Shown: in pieces, positions 52,782 to 60,677 of the stretch
Layout of the letters: each line of letters starts with the position of its first letter
Numbering within the stretch: position 1 is the stretch's first letter
Translations under genes and position numbers: made by a program
Notes under the pieces: model-generated
What the model saw: the letters and a program-made list of their open reading frames with translations, nothing else
Database searches by the model: none
Told to the model about the DNA's origin: nothing
Assembly: GCA_947502635.1 (NCBI GenBank)
Contig: CANNAN010000002.1
Span: 574,160-638,159 of the forward strand
Length of the DNA: 64,000 nt
Origin: an uncultured Flavobacteriaceae bacterium
Lineage (GTDB): Bacteria > Bacteroidota > Bacteroidia > Flavobacteriales > Flavobacteriaceae
Direction: 5' to 3'

Positions 52782-53714
52782 ATGTCTGTAAACCCTACCC
52801 TTAAAATACACGTAGTAACTTTTTGTTTATCTTTTATGATGTATCATGGTTTTGCTCAAAATGAGATCGTTAATTTATGGGATGGTGAGATACCAAATAG
52901 CCAAGAAACAACTGAACAGGAAACCGTTGAAAAAGGTGATATTACAAAAGTATTTCAAGTAAAAAAACCGACTTTAGAAATTTTTTTACCTACAAAAAGG
53001 AATGTCATTGATAAAGCAGTGGTTATATGTCCAGGTGGCGGTTATCACTTATTAGCTTACGATTGGGAAGGTACAGATATAGCAAGATGGCTTAATTCCA
53101 AGGGAGTAGCTGCATTTGTTTTAAAATATAGATTACCAGAATCGAAGTCGCTAATCGTACCACACGAAGCACCTTTACAAGATGTACAAAGAGCGATGCG
53201 GTGGGTACGGTTTCATGCAAAAGATTACAATATTAACCCCCAAAATATTGGTATCATTGGTTTTTCTGCGGGTGGACATTTAGCATCCACTCTAGGAACA
53301 CATTACGATGCAACAAATAAATTTAAAGAGCAATCTATCGATACTGTTTCTGCACGGCCAGATTTTATGGCTTTAGTATATCCTGTAATTACCATGAAAG
53401 ATGATTACACTCATGAAGGATCTCGCAACGCTTTGTTAGGTAAAATCCCAAATGAGATTTTAATAAAACAATATTCTAACGAATTACAAGTCACAGAAAA
53501 TACGCCACCAACATTTTTGGTGCATTCTACAGACGATAGTGCTGTACCAGTTGAAAACAGCTTGAATTTTTACAAAGCGCTTAAAGATAAAGGAGTGAAA
53601 GTCGAAATGCACATCTATCCGCATGGAGGTCATGGCTATTCTCTAGCTATTAATAAGGGGTATTTGCAAACATGGACCGATAGATTATATGAATGGTTAT
53701 TAGGTTTGGAATAA
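52782..53714 (+). CDS. Secreted alpha/beta hydrolase (BD-FAE/esterase type)
   Basis: A 310-residue protein with a Sec signal (about 8-26, ending 'MYHGFAQN'). The oxyanion region is 'VVICPGGGYHLLAYDWEG', the nucleophile is Ser162 in 'GFSAGGHLAS', the acid is in 'HSTDDSAVPVENS', and the His is in 'HPHGGHGYS'. The family includes acetyl-xylan and other carbohydrate esterases. It follows argH by 33 bp but has an unrelated role, so read-through expression is possible. Substrate unknown. Confidence 0.87.
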   Translation: MSVNPTLKIHVVTFCLSFMMYHGFAQNEIVNLWDGEIPNSQETTEQETVEKGDITKVFQVKKPTLEIFLPTKRNVIDKAVVICPGGGYHLLAYDWEGTDIARWLNSKGVAAFVLKYRLPESKSLIVPHEAPLQDVQRAMRWVRFHAKDYNINPQNIGIIGFSAGGHLASTLGTHYDATNKFKEQSIDTVSARPDFMALVYPVITMKDDYTHEGSRNALLGKIPNEILIKQYSNELQVTENTPPTFLVHSTDDSAVPVENSLNFYKALKDKGVKVEMHIYPHGGHGYSLAINKGYLQTWTDRLYEWLLGLE

Positions 53715-53785
53715 AGCTATATAGATACTTTTCAATTAATTTTAACCCATTTAAGTAAAGTTTATAATTGATATTATATATCATA

Positions 53786-53817
53786 TTTGTTTATTTCTAA
53801 GCAATTGATTAGTTTTG
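53786..53817 (+). promoter_or_regulatory. Promoter of the TetR gene
   Basis: TTTG (53786-53789), a 20-bp spacer and TAGTTTTG (53810-53817) match the consensus. Transcription would start near 53824, which excludes the in-frame ATG at 53819 and supports ATG 53834. Confidence 0.75.
53797..53812. promoter_or_regulatory. Operator O1, CTAAGCAATTGATTAG
   Basis: An imperfect palindrome between the -33 and -7 boxes of the TetR promoter. It matches O2 at 54420-54435 at 14 of 16 positions. The position would block RNA polymerase, so it fits autorepression. Confidence 0.65.
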
Positions 53818-53833
53818 TATGCAATTAGTAATC

Positions 53834-54400
53834 ATGGCAAGAAAAAAGGAATATATTGAAGAAGAAGTTATAGAAAAGGCCATGAATTTGTTTTGGCGAA
53901 ATGGGTATGAAACCACTTCCGTTCGTATGCTAGAAAAAGAAATGGGCATAAACCAATTTTCTATGTATTCCAGCTTTGGGAATAAGCATGGTGTTTTTTT
54001 AGAAAGTATAAAATGTTATAAGAAAAAGGCAAAACAAGAACTAATTGACAAACTCAAAGAATCTACTAACGGTATAGAAGGCATCAAAGAGTACTTCTAC
54101 AACTTCATAGAATTTTCTAAAGACACGAAGCTTAATAAAGGCTGTTTATTAACCAATACAGTAAATGAGTTAGGAGAACATGCCGATACTATAATCATGT
54201 CTGAAATAATAAAATTTGCCACAGATATTAAATCACATATCATAAAGAAATTAGAAACTGATAAACAAAAGGATTCAGTAACAATAGCAAAACAAGCCAA
54301 TTATTTAATGGTCTCTTTACAAGGACTGTCTGTTGCTTCTAAAATGTTTGAAAGACAACAATTAGAAGACTTTATTGAAAGTGCTTTCAAAAGCCTTTAA
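53834..54400 (+). CDS. TetR/AcrR-family repressor
   Basis: A 188-residue regulator. The N-terminal HTH is typical ('VIEKAMNLFWRNGYETTSVR', 'GINQFSMYSSFGNKHGVFL'), resembling the NemR-like branch ('LFWRNGYEATSV'). The C-terminal helices include 'GCLLTNTVNELGEHADTI', like TetR_C_16-type domains. The start is set by the promoter ending at 53817. Its neighbour downstream is a carboxymuconolactone-decarboxylase-family gene with a matching operator, which suggests control of a redox or electrophile response. Confidence 0.92.
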   Translation: MARKKEYIEEEVIEKAMNLFWRNGYETTSVRMLEKEMGINQFSMYSSFGNKHGVFLESIKCYKKKAKQELIDKLKESTNGIEGIKEYFYNFIEFSKDTKLNKGCLLTNTVNELGEHADTIIMSEIIKFATDIKSHIIKKLETDKQKDSVTIAKQANYLMVSLQGLSVASKMFERQQLEDFIESAFKSL

Positions 54401-54419
54401 ACTTTTTTTTAATTCAAAA

Positions 54420-54435
54420 CTAAGCATTTGCTTAG
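54420..54435. promoter_or_regulatory. Operator O2, CTAAGCATTTGCTTAG
   Basis: A perfect palindrome when extended to ACTAAGC-ATTT-GCTTAGT (54419-54436), 27 bp upstream of the carboxymuconolactone-decarboxylase-family start. It is nearly identical to O1 in the TetR promoter, so both genes probably share the repressor. Confidence 0.7.
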
Positions 54436-54462
54436 TAATAATAATTTAAATAAATAATAATT

Positions 54463-55035
54463 ATGAGTACAATTAAAATGACAAATTTAGAGCTAAAAAC
54501 CATTGAAACAGCGAATACTATTTCAAGTGAAATTTTAGAAACTACCCAAAAAAAATTAGGATTTATTCCTAATATGTATGCAGGTATGGCTAATAATACA
54601 GCGTTGTTAGATGGCTATGTGGCAGCCTATAATTCATTTAGAGCCCATTCTGGTTTTACACCTCAGGAACAAGAAGTTGTGTTTTTATCGGTTGCTTACG
54701 TAAATGATTGTGACTATTGTATGGCAGCACATAGTTTTGTAGGAGATAATATGACACAAGTACCAGTTGAAGTTACCGACGCCATTAGAAACAATTCTGA
54801 AATACCAGATGCTAAACTTAAAGCGTTAAGCTTGTTTGCAAAAAAAATGACTACGAATCGTGGACTACCTTCGGAAGCAGATATTGAGAACTTTTTAAAC
54901 GCAGGATATACCGAAAATCATATTTTAGGCGTTATTGCTGGTGTTGGAGTTAAAACAATGAGTAATTATTTTAATCATGTATTTAATACGCCAGTTGACA
55001 CGATGTTTAAAGATAGAATTTGGAAAAAAAACTAG
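54463..55035 (+). CDS. Carboxymuconolactone decarboxylase / AhpD-like protein
   Basis: A 190-residue all-helical protein with the AhpD-type redox motif 'NDCDYCMAAHSF' (Cys-x2-Cys, then His three residues later), and 'EQEVVFLSVAYVN' before it. Peroxidase-related members reduce peroxides or serve a thiol relay. It lies directly after the TetR gene with operator O2 in its 5' region, and ends at a strong terminator. Likely a stress-induced peroxidase-like protein. Confidence 0.88.
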   Translation: MSTIKMTNLELKTIETANTISSEILETTQKKLGFIPNMYAGMANNTALLDGYVAAYNSFRAHSGFTPQEQEVVFLSVAYVNDCDYCMAAHSFVGDNMTQVPVEVTDAIRNNSEIPDAKLKALSLFAKKMTTNRGLPSEADIENFLNAGYTENHILGVIAGVGVKTMSNYFNHVFNTPVDTMFKDRIWKKN

Positions 55036-55063
55036 TTAAATAACCCCTGAACGATAATTTAAG

Positions 55064-55127
55064 AAGCTGTCTAAAAAAAAATCAATATCAACCTGAGAAA
55101 TCGATAGTGAATTTTTTTAGACAGCTT
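55064..55127 (+). terminator. Long terminator hairpin
   Basis: AAGCTGTCTAAAAAAA (55064-55079) pairs with TTTTTTTAGACAGCTT, followed by more T. The 32-nt loop includes 'ATCGATAG'. Confidence 0.82.
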
Positions 55128-55281
55128 TTTTTGACACATATCAAATAGTATTAAAAGTATGTGGGTTGGATTCATAATTTGTATTTAGATCTACAACAAA
55201 TTTCCTGAGTAACTTATAATTGCAATAAATATTAAGTAAATTAGAACCTATATTTAAATAAACAAATAAATTAGGTTTAAA

Positions 55282-56148
55282 ATGAAAAAACGGCTGTTAC
55301 TTATTAGTCTTTGTGTAATGTTTTCTTTCATGAATTTTGCTCAAACAGGAAAGGTATTTGATAACTTATCACATCCAAGTAAAATTTTAAAAGGTGACAG
55401 AAATTTTGCCATTTATTTACCACCAGACTATGAAACATCTCAAAGAAGTTATCCCGTTTTATATTTATTACATGGAGCGACAGATAATCATACAGGTTGG
55501 ATACAGTTTGGAGAGGTATTAAGGATAGCCGATAACGCTATAAGAGAAGGTAAAGCAACGCCTATGATAATAGTTATGCCTGATGCAGATACCAAAAGAA
55601 TGGGATATTTTAATGACATACGAGGTGATTGGAATTATGAAGACTATTTTTTTGAAGAGTTTATACCTTATGTAGAAAAGACCTATCGTATAAAAAGCGA
55701 AAAACGCTATAGAGCTGTCGCAGGATTATCTATGGGAGGAGGCGGTTCTTTTATGTATGCGCTACATCATCCTGAATTATTTTCATCTGCTTGCCCGTTG
55801 AGTGCTTATGCAGGGCCGAAATCTGTTGAAGAGGTAAAAAATAGAGCAAAACGGTATTATAACGTTGAGGTTACAGATGCAGATGCTAAAAAATATTTAT
55901 CAAAACACAGTGCATTACCACTTATAGAATCGATGACCAAAAAACAAATTGAATCTGTAAAATGGTATATTGATTGTGGTGATGATGATTTTCTGTATGA
56001 AGGGAATAGCCTCGTACATATTGCTCTTCGTAAAAAGGAAGTGCCTCATGAATTTAGAATTAGAGATGGAGGACATTCATGGACCTATTGGAGAGAATCA
56101 CTCCCTGAGGTTTTAGAATTTGTATCGAATACATTTCATCAGAAATAA
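55282..56148 (+). CDS. Secreted esterase (esterase D / feruloyl-esterase-like)
   Basis: A 288-residue alpha/beta hydrolase with a Sec signal (MKKRLLLISLCVMFSFMNFA). It has 'YPVLYLLHGATDNHTGW', the nucleophile Ser150 in 'AGLSMGGGGS', the Asp in 'YIDCGDDDFLYEGN' and the His in 'RDGGHSWTYW'. This is the pattern of XynZ-like feruloyl and acetyl esterases that act on plant or algal polysaccharide esters. It stands alone with its own promoter region (55140-55281). Confidence 0.88.
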   Translation: MKKRLLLISLCVMFSFMNFAQTGKVFDNLSHPSKILKGDRNFAIYLPPDYETSQRSYPVLYLLHGATDNHTGWIQFGEVLRIADNAIREGKATPMIIVMPDADTKRMGYFNDIRGDWNYEDYFFEEFIPYVEKTYRIKSEKRYRAVAGLSMGGGGSFMYALHHPELFSSACPLSAYAGPKSVEEVKNRAKRYYNVEVTDADAKKYLSKHSALPLIESMTKKQIESVKWYIDCGDDDFLYEGNSLVHIALRKKEVPHEFRIRDGGHSWTYWRESLPEVLEFVSNTFHQK

Positions 56149-56265
56149 TATATAAACAACGTGTCGTTTAACATCTAATAAAGAAATACCTTGTACATAA
56201 ATTGTATCTGTATTGAAACGTTAAATACAATGTTATTAGTGCAAACTTAATAACGATTTCACTAA

Positions 56266-57429
56266 TTGGGCAAAGAAGAAATATATTTCAATTTAAATTT
56301 GATAAACTTTTTTATCATTTCTGGATTGATTCAGAATTTCATACTAGCAGGAATTCTGTTTTTTAGGAAAAGGGATAAGCTTTTAGCCAATAGGTTTTTA
56401 GCGATAACAGTATTTATTGTCAATTTACATCTAACCTATTTAATGGTTCTGGATACGAACCTGGACAATTTTTCATCTTTTTTACTTTGGATACCATATT
56501 CGTATTTAACGGCTGTTGGCCCACTAATCTTTTTTTATACACGGGCCTATACAGATACAGGATTCAATATTTCAAGCATACACATTAAACACTTTTTTCC
56601 ATTGATTGCTGAAGTCGGTGTACAAATAATCATGATAACTTATGGCATTTGGGATAACCAACTCTTTTATAACACGCCTCTATATTTTTATTTAACACCA
56701 TTATTTTATATATGGACTGCTGGTTCTATTTTTTACTATTTGCGACTTTCCCTTAAGATTATCAATAATCACGAAATTTGGGTATTAAAAAACTTCTCTA
56801 ATCTTAAAGAGATAACGCTTAAATGGTTAAGAAAATTAATTGTTTATTATCGTTTATTATGGATTGTTTGGGTGCCTTTTGTCATTGTATTTTTATTGTT
56901 TTTTAGATTTCAGCTACTACATTTTATTATTGTTCTGATACTTTATTTTTTAATGCTTGTTTTAACATATCTTACCTTTTGGATAGGATTAGAAGCTTTG
57001 GGGCGTGGTAATTTTATCTTTATAAATGAAAATAGAGGAAAATCAAAGAACAAGAATTTCACTAATCTCACAGAAAAAAATATACAGGATTATGTTGAAA
57101 AAATAATGCAACTTATGATTGTAGAAAAAATATACTTGAATGAAAATTTAAATCTTACTGAATTTGCATGGTATCTTAAAGCCGATCCCAATTTAATTTC
57201 ATTTATTTTAAACAACCACCTGAATAATAACTTTTATGATTTTGTGAATCGTTACAGAATTGAAGAGGTAAAAAATAAATTGAACGACCCCGCTTGTCAA
57301 CATCTTACCTTATTAGGGATTGCACTTGATTCTGGCTTCAACTCAAAGACTACGTTTAATAGGGTATTTAAACAGGTTACTGGAATTACACCTAGAGAAT
57401 TTCAGAAAATGACCCCAAATAATAATTAA
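56266..57429 (+). CDS. Membrane-bound AraC-family regulator
   Basis: A 387-residue protein whose N-terminal ~240 residues form about seven hydrophobic helices ('NFFIISGLIQNFILAGILFF', 'FLAITVFIVNLHLTYLMVL'). A linker and a C-terminal AraC HTH domain follow (about 285-385: 'LTEFAWYLKADPNLISFILN', 'LLGIALDSGFNSKTTFNRVF'). The start appears to be TTG at 56266: an in-frame TAA lies directly before it, and no ATG exists before the first helix. The class is common in Bacteroidota and probably senses a membrane or outside signal. The neighbours are secreted hydrolases. Confidence 0.85.
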   Translation: MGKEEIYFNLNLINFFIISGLIQNFILAGILFFRKRDKLLANRFLAITVFIVNLHLTYLMVLDTNLDNFSSFLLWIPYSYLTAVGPLIFFYTRAYTDTGFNISSIHIKHFFPLIAEVGVQIIMITYGIWDNQLFYNTPLYFYLTPLFYIWTAGSIFYYLRLSLKIINNHEIWVLKNFSNLKEITLKWLRKLIVYYRLLWIVWVPFVIVFLLFFRFQLLHFIIVLILYFLMLVLTYLTFWIGLEALGRGNFIFINENRGKSKNKNFTNLTEKNIQDYVEKIMQLMIVEKIYLNENLNLTEFAWYLKADPNLISFILNNHLNNNFYDFVNRYRIEEVKNKLNDPACQHLTLLGIALDSGFNSKTTFNRVFKQVTGITPREFQKMTPNNN

Positions 57430-57517
57430 AAATAAGTTCCATCCCTCATATTGGGACGCTTTCAAATGAAACATTTTGTTGTTTTGAGCTATATATTTAA
57501 ATCGAAACAATAAATTT

Positions 57518-58537
57518 ATGAACAAACTAATATTAATCCTGTTTACTCTTTCAACTTTTCTTAGCAATGGACAAATAGAAAAAAGCAAAAGAGAAGAAAA
57601 CCTGATAAGAAAAATTTTAGCAGAGCCTTCTTCCGAAGAAATAAAAGAAGTTCTTTTTGATCTCAGAAAGCAAGACTTATCTCCTAAAAATGTCGTTATT
57701 CAAGATTCTGTACTACTTTCTAATACAAATGTATTATACATAATTTCTCATAAAATAGATGGTAAGAAACATTATGGAGCAGTGATTGTTCCTAACCAGG
57801 ATGATATCAAAAAATTACCAGTAATTGTCTTTGCAACTGGTGGCGATGGCATGCATAATCAATTTAATGTCACTCAAGATTTTAATCATAATGCTGCCCA
57901 GTTTCCTAGTTTTTTAGGAGACGGTTTAGATAAAAAATTCATTGTTGTCATACCATCATTTAGAGGGCAGCAGATGATAATTGGTGATAAGAAATATCAA
58001 TCTGAAGGAAACATTGGAGACGCATTCGATGGGGCGACAACCGATGCGCTATCATTTTTAAATGTAAGTATAAAAATGTTTAGTCAGATAGATGCAAACC
58101 GTATAGCAATTTATGGAGGAAGCCGAGGAGGAACAGTTGCATTATTAGCATCTTCACGAGATAAAAGAATAAAAAGAGCTATTGTAGTTGCTACGCCTAC
58201 AAATATGAAAGAGTTATATTTATTATATCCAGAGCAATTTAAATTGTTGTTTTTTAATCATTTATTAATGGGGGAAATAACAGAAAAAGAGGCTAGAAGG
58301 AAGTTTATATCCATGTCTCCAATCCACTTCATTAAGCAGTTACCAATGGTACAATTGCATCATGATAAAAAGGATCCATTTGTACCTGTAGAATTTGCAA
58401 GCATACTTATACAAGCGATGAAAACAGATAAAAAAACTATTGATTCTTATTTTTATGAAGAAGGAATTCATGGATTTTGGAATGACAAAAATTATTGGAA
58501 ACGAGTACAAAATTTTATTCGACAATTGTCTGATTAG
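57518..58537 (+). CDS. Secreted alpha/beta hydrolase (prolyl-oligopeptidase-like)
   Basis: A 339-residue protein with a Sec signal (MNKLILILFTLSTFLSNGQ). The nucleophile elbow is Ser202 in 'IYGGSRGGTVAL', the Asp region 'LHHDKKDPFVPVEFA' and the His in 'EEGIHGFWNDK'. The fold core resembles the S9-peptidase catalytic domain, without the propeller. The substrate may be a peptide or an ester. It follows the AraC gene by 88 bp and may be its target. Confidence 0.82.
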   Translation: MNKLILILFTLSTFLSNGQIEKSKREENLIRKILAEPSSEEIKEVLFDLRKQDLSPKNVVIQDSVLLSNTNVLYIISHKIDGKKHYGAVIVPNQDDIKKLPVIVFATGGDGMHNQFNVTQDFNHNAAQFPSFLGDGLDKKFIVVIPSFRGQQMIIGDKKYQSEGNIGDAFDGATTDALSFLNVSIKMFSQIDANRIAIYGGSRGGTVALLASSRDKRIKRAIVVATPTNMKELYLLYPEQFKLLFFNHLLMGEITEKEARRKFISMSPIHFIKQLPMVQLHHDKKDPFVPVEFASILIQAMKTDKKTIDSYFYEEGIHGFWNDKNYWKRVQNFIRQLSD

Positions 58538-58629
58538 CAAAAATTATGTGCTATCATTATAAAAGTAGATATTTTCGAAGTGTTGGTAAATTTATATTAA
58601 ATAGATTTCACAAACGATAAGAGTAAAAA

Positions 58630-59010
58630 CTAAGAACAGTTACTACAATATCCAGATATCAACCCGTTAAAAGTTTCTGAAGTATAACCTTTGGGCAACG
58701 ACACATTAATTTCACTTTTAAGACATTCTACTTTTCCACATGTAACACACCTGAAATGAAAATGATTATGTGTATGCGCCTCTTTTGGCTTCTCACAATT
58801 TAAACAAAAAGCAAAATACTGCTTACCATCATCGCCAATAATTTTGTGAACCAAACCGTCATCACTAAACCTGTTCAAAACACGATAAATTGTTGCTCGG
58901 TCAATCTTTGAACTCAATTTAGATTGTAACATTTCATGATTTAATGCTGAATCTGAGCCCTTTAAAATGGTTAAAATCTCTTGTTGTGACTGTGTTTTTC
59001 TTCTTTTCAT
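58630..59010 (-). CDS. Fur-family metalloregulator
   Basis: A 126-residue regulator. The N-terminal winged helix has 'KSKIDRATIYRVLNRF'-type recognition (here 'SSKIDRATIYRVLNRFSDDG'). The C-terminal dimer domain has 'HTHNHFHFRCVTCGKVECL' and a second pair 'GYCSNCS', so two structural Cys-x2-Cys zinc sites are visible. Fur, Zur and PerR cannot be told apart by eye; the His-rich segment suits Zur or Fur. A palindrome just upstream (59015-59041) suggests autoregulation. Confidence 0.9.
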   Translation of the reverse strand: MKRRKTQSQQEILTILKGSDSALNHEMLQSKLSSKIDRATIYRVLNRFSDDGLVHKIIGDDGKQYFAFCLNCEKPKEAHTHNHFHFRCVTCGKVECLKSEINVSLPKGYTSETFNGLISGYCSNCS

Positions 59011-59014
59011 AACT

Positions 59015-59041
59015 TATTAATGCGACTTTATCGCAATAATA
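59015..59041. promoter_or_regulatory. Fur-family-type palindrome, TATTAATGCGA-N5-TCGCAATAATA
   Basis: 11-bp half-sites with one mismatch lie 5 bp upstream of the Fur-family start. A forward-strand -7 match, TACTTTTG (59053-59060), lies nearby. The site is placed to control the reverse gene, and possibly the forward flavoprotein gene 290 bp away. Confidence 0.55.
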
Positions 59042-59065
59042 TGAATTTTTATTACTTTTGTCTAA

Positions 59066-59242
59066 AATATTTATATAATAAATTCTTTAATAGACCCCAA
59101 CGAATTTAAAAACTTAAAGATAGAATTTTTGAACCAAAAATATGTAGTAACCCTGATAGATGATTTTGATCATGAAATATTAAAAGAATATGGTAATACA
59201 ATGACAAAAGCAATAAATAATTTGTTTCGTAATTTAATTTAA
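59066..59242 (+). pseudogene. Open fragment without a start codon, C-terminal remnant
   Basis: A 58-codon open frame, not preceded by ATG, ending in TAA at 59240-59242. It reads 'DPNEFKNLKIEFLNQKYVVT', then 'LIDDFDHEILKEYGNTMTKA' and 'INNLFRNLI'. The composition is protein-like, so it could be the tail of a decayed gene or a small protein using a rare start. I do not recognise the family. The rest of 59243-59329 is the leader of the next gene. Confidence 0.35.
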
Positions 59243-59329
59243 GAAAATTTCAAAAGAAAAATAACCCAACGAGTTATTGTCAATTTTTAGTTCAACTGTA
59301 ATCATTAATAGTATATAAAAATAAGAAAA

Positions 59330-60235
59330 ATGACAAATAATAATTTTGAAGTAATTATCATTGGAGGTAGTTATTCTGGTCTATCAGCAGCAATGGCATT
59401 AGGTAGATCCTTGAGAGATATTTTAGTTATCGATAATGGGAAACCTTGTAACAAGCAAACACCGCATTCGCATAATTTCCTAACTCAAGACGGACACACA
59501 CCAAAAGAGATTTCAATGAAGGCTAAAAAACAAGTTGAAAAATATGATTCTGTAAAGTTTTATGATGGGCTAGCTACAGGTGGTGTGAAAACTCAAAAAG
59601 GCTTTGAGATTACAACGCAATCAGGTGACACATTCACATCAAAGAAATTAATTTTGGCGACAGGAGTAAAAGATATCATGCCCGATATAAAAGGCTTTTC
59701 AGAAAGTTGGGGCATTTCTGTAATTCATTGTCCTTATTGTCATGGATACGAGGTGAAACATGAAAAAACTGGCATATTGGGAAATGGCGAGTATGGTTAT
59801 GAGTTTTCTAAAATGATTAACAATTTAACTAAGGATTTGACGCTTTTTACTAACGGAAAATCAACTTTAACAGAAGAGCAAACTTTAAAATTGGAAAGAC
59901 ATAATATAAAAATTATAGAATCTGAAATCGATAGTTTTGAACAGACTAAAGGGCGCATTAAAAATGTGGTTTTTAAAAATGGTTCTAAAAGTTCTGTAAA
60001 AGCGATTTATGCAAAAGTACCTTTTGTTTTGCATACAGATATTTCAACAAAGTTAGGTTGCGAATTAACAGAACAAGGCTATATTTTAGTAGATGATTTT
60101 CAAAGAACAAGCATTCATGGCGTATATGCCTGTGGCGATAACACCACATTTATGCGTTCGGTATCTAATGCAATTGCTAAGGGAAACATAGTTGGTGCTA
60201 TGGTTAATAAGGAAATTATAGAAGAAGAATTTTGA
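59330..60235 (+). CDS. NAD(P)/FAD-dependent oxidoreductase, thioredoxin-reductase-like
   Basis: A 301-residue flavoprotein. The FAD motif is 'IIGGSYSGLSAAMALGRS', the redox-type motif 'HCPYCHGYEV' lies where TrxR has CxxC, the second nucleotide fold is 'GILGNGEYGYEFSKMI', and the FAD-closing motif is 'GVYACGDNTTFMRSVSNAIA'. It is shorter than true TrxB and belongs to the 'CPYCHG' branch often found near stress regulators. A reductase for a small thiol or metal substrate is plausible. It lies near the Fur-family gene, divergently transcribed. Confidence 0.87.
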   Translation: MTNNNFEVIIIGGSYSGLSAAMALGRSLRDILVIDNGKPCNKQTPHSHNFLTQDGHTPKEISMKAKKQVEKYDSVKFYDGLATGGVKTQKGFEITTQSGDTFTSKKLILATGVKDIMPDIKGFSESWGISVIHCPYCHGYEVKHEKTGILGNGEYGYEFSKMINNLTKDLTLFTNGKSTLTEEQTLKLERHNIKIIESEIDSFEQTKGRIKNVVFKNGSKSSVKAIYAKVPFVLHTDISTKLGCELTEQGYILVDDFQRTSIHGVYACGDNTTFMRSVSNAIAKGNIVGAMVNKEIIEEEF

Positions 60236-60521
60236 AAACAAATTCTTTTTTTAATAATACGAAACTTATAAAGCCTTTGAATAGATATACTATAATCAGT
60301 GAAGTTAATCTTGATTGATAATTTCTGCCAATTATTTATCATTCGTGTTTATTAAAATATTACGATTCGCTATAAAATTTTACTCCTTTTATTAAGATTT
60401 TATCTTAAGACAATAAACTCTTGATATGAAAACGAATAAAATTAAATCGTATTGATAATCAGGTGTTTATGCAGGTTGTTTAATGTGTTTTTAGACTAAG
60501 TTACTTGAAAACTAAGAGAAA

Positions 60522-60610
60522 ACCTTGCTGTTAAGTAAGGCAAGTAAATAAATAACTACGGAAAATTTAACATTTAACCTTACTAAAAGTAAGGTAAAAC
60601 CTTACTTTTG
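60522..60610 (+). promoter_or_regulatory. Cluster of AGTAAGGT half-sites overlapping a promoter box
   Basis: Half-sites ACCTTGCT (60522-60529), AAGTAAGG (60533-60540), ACCTTACT (60577-60584), AGTAAGGT (60588-60595) and ACCTTACT (60599-60606) surround the start region of the RHS gene. The middle pair is a perfect 8-bp palindrome with a 3-bp spacer. The last copy overlaps TACTTTTG (60603-60610), a TAnnTTTG match. A cooperative regulator is likely. The rest of 60236-60677 is AT-rich and holds no gene. Confidence 0.5.
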
Positions 60611-60677
60611 TTTCATACTACATTACTAACTTTACAACATCTCATTTAACACTAGATTTCAATTAATCAATAATCAG

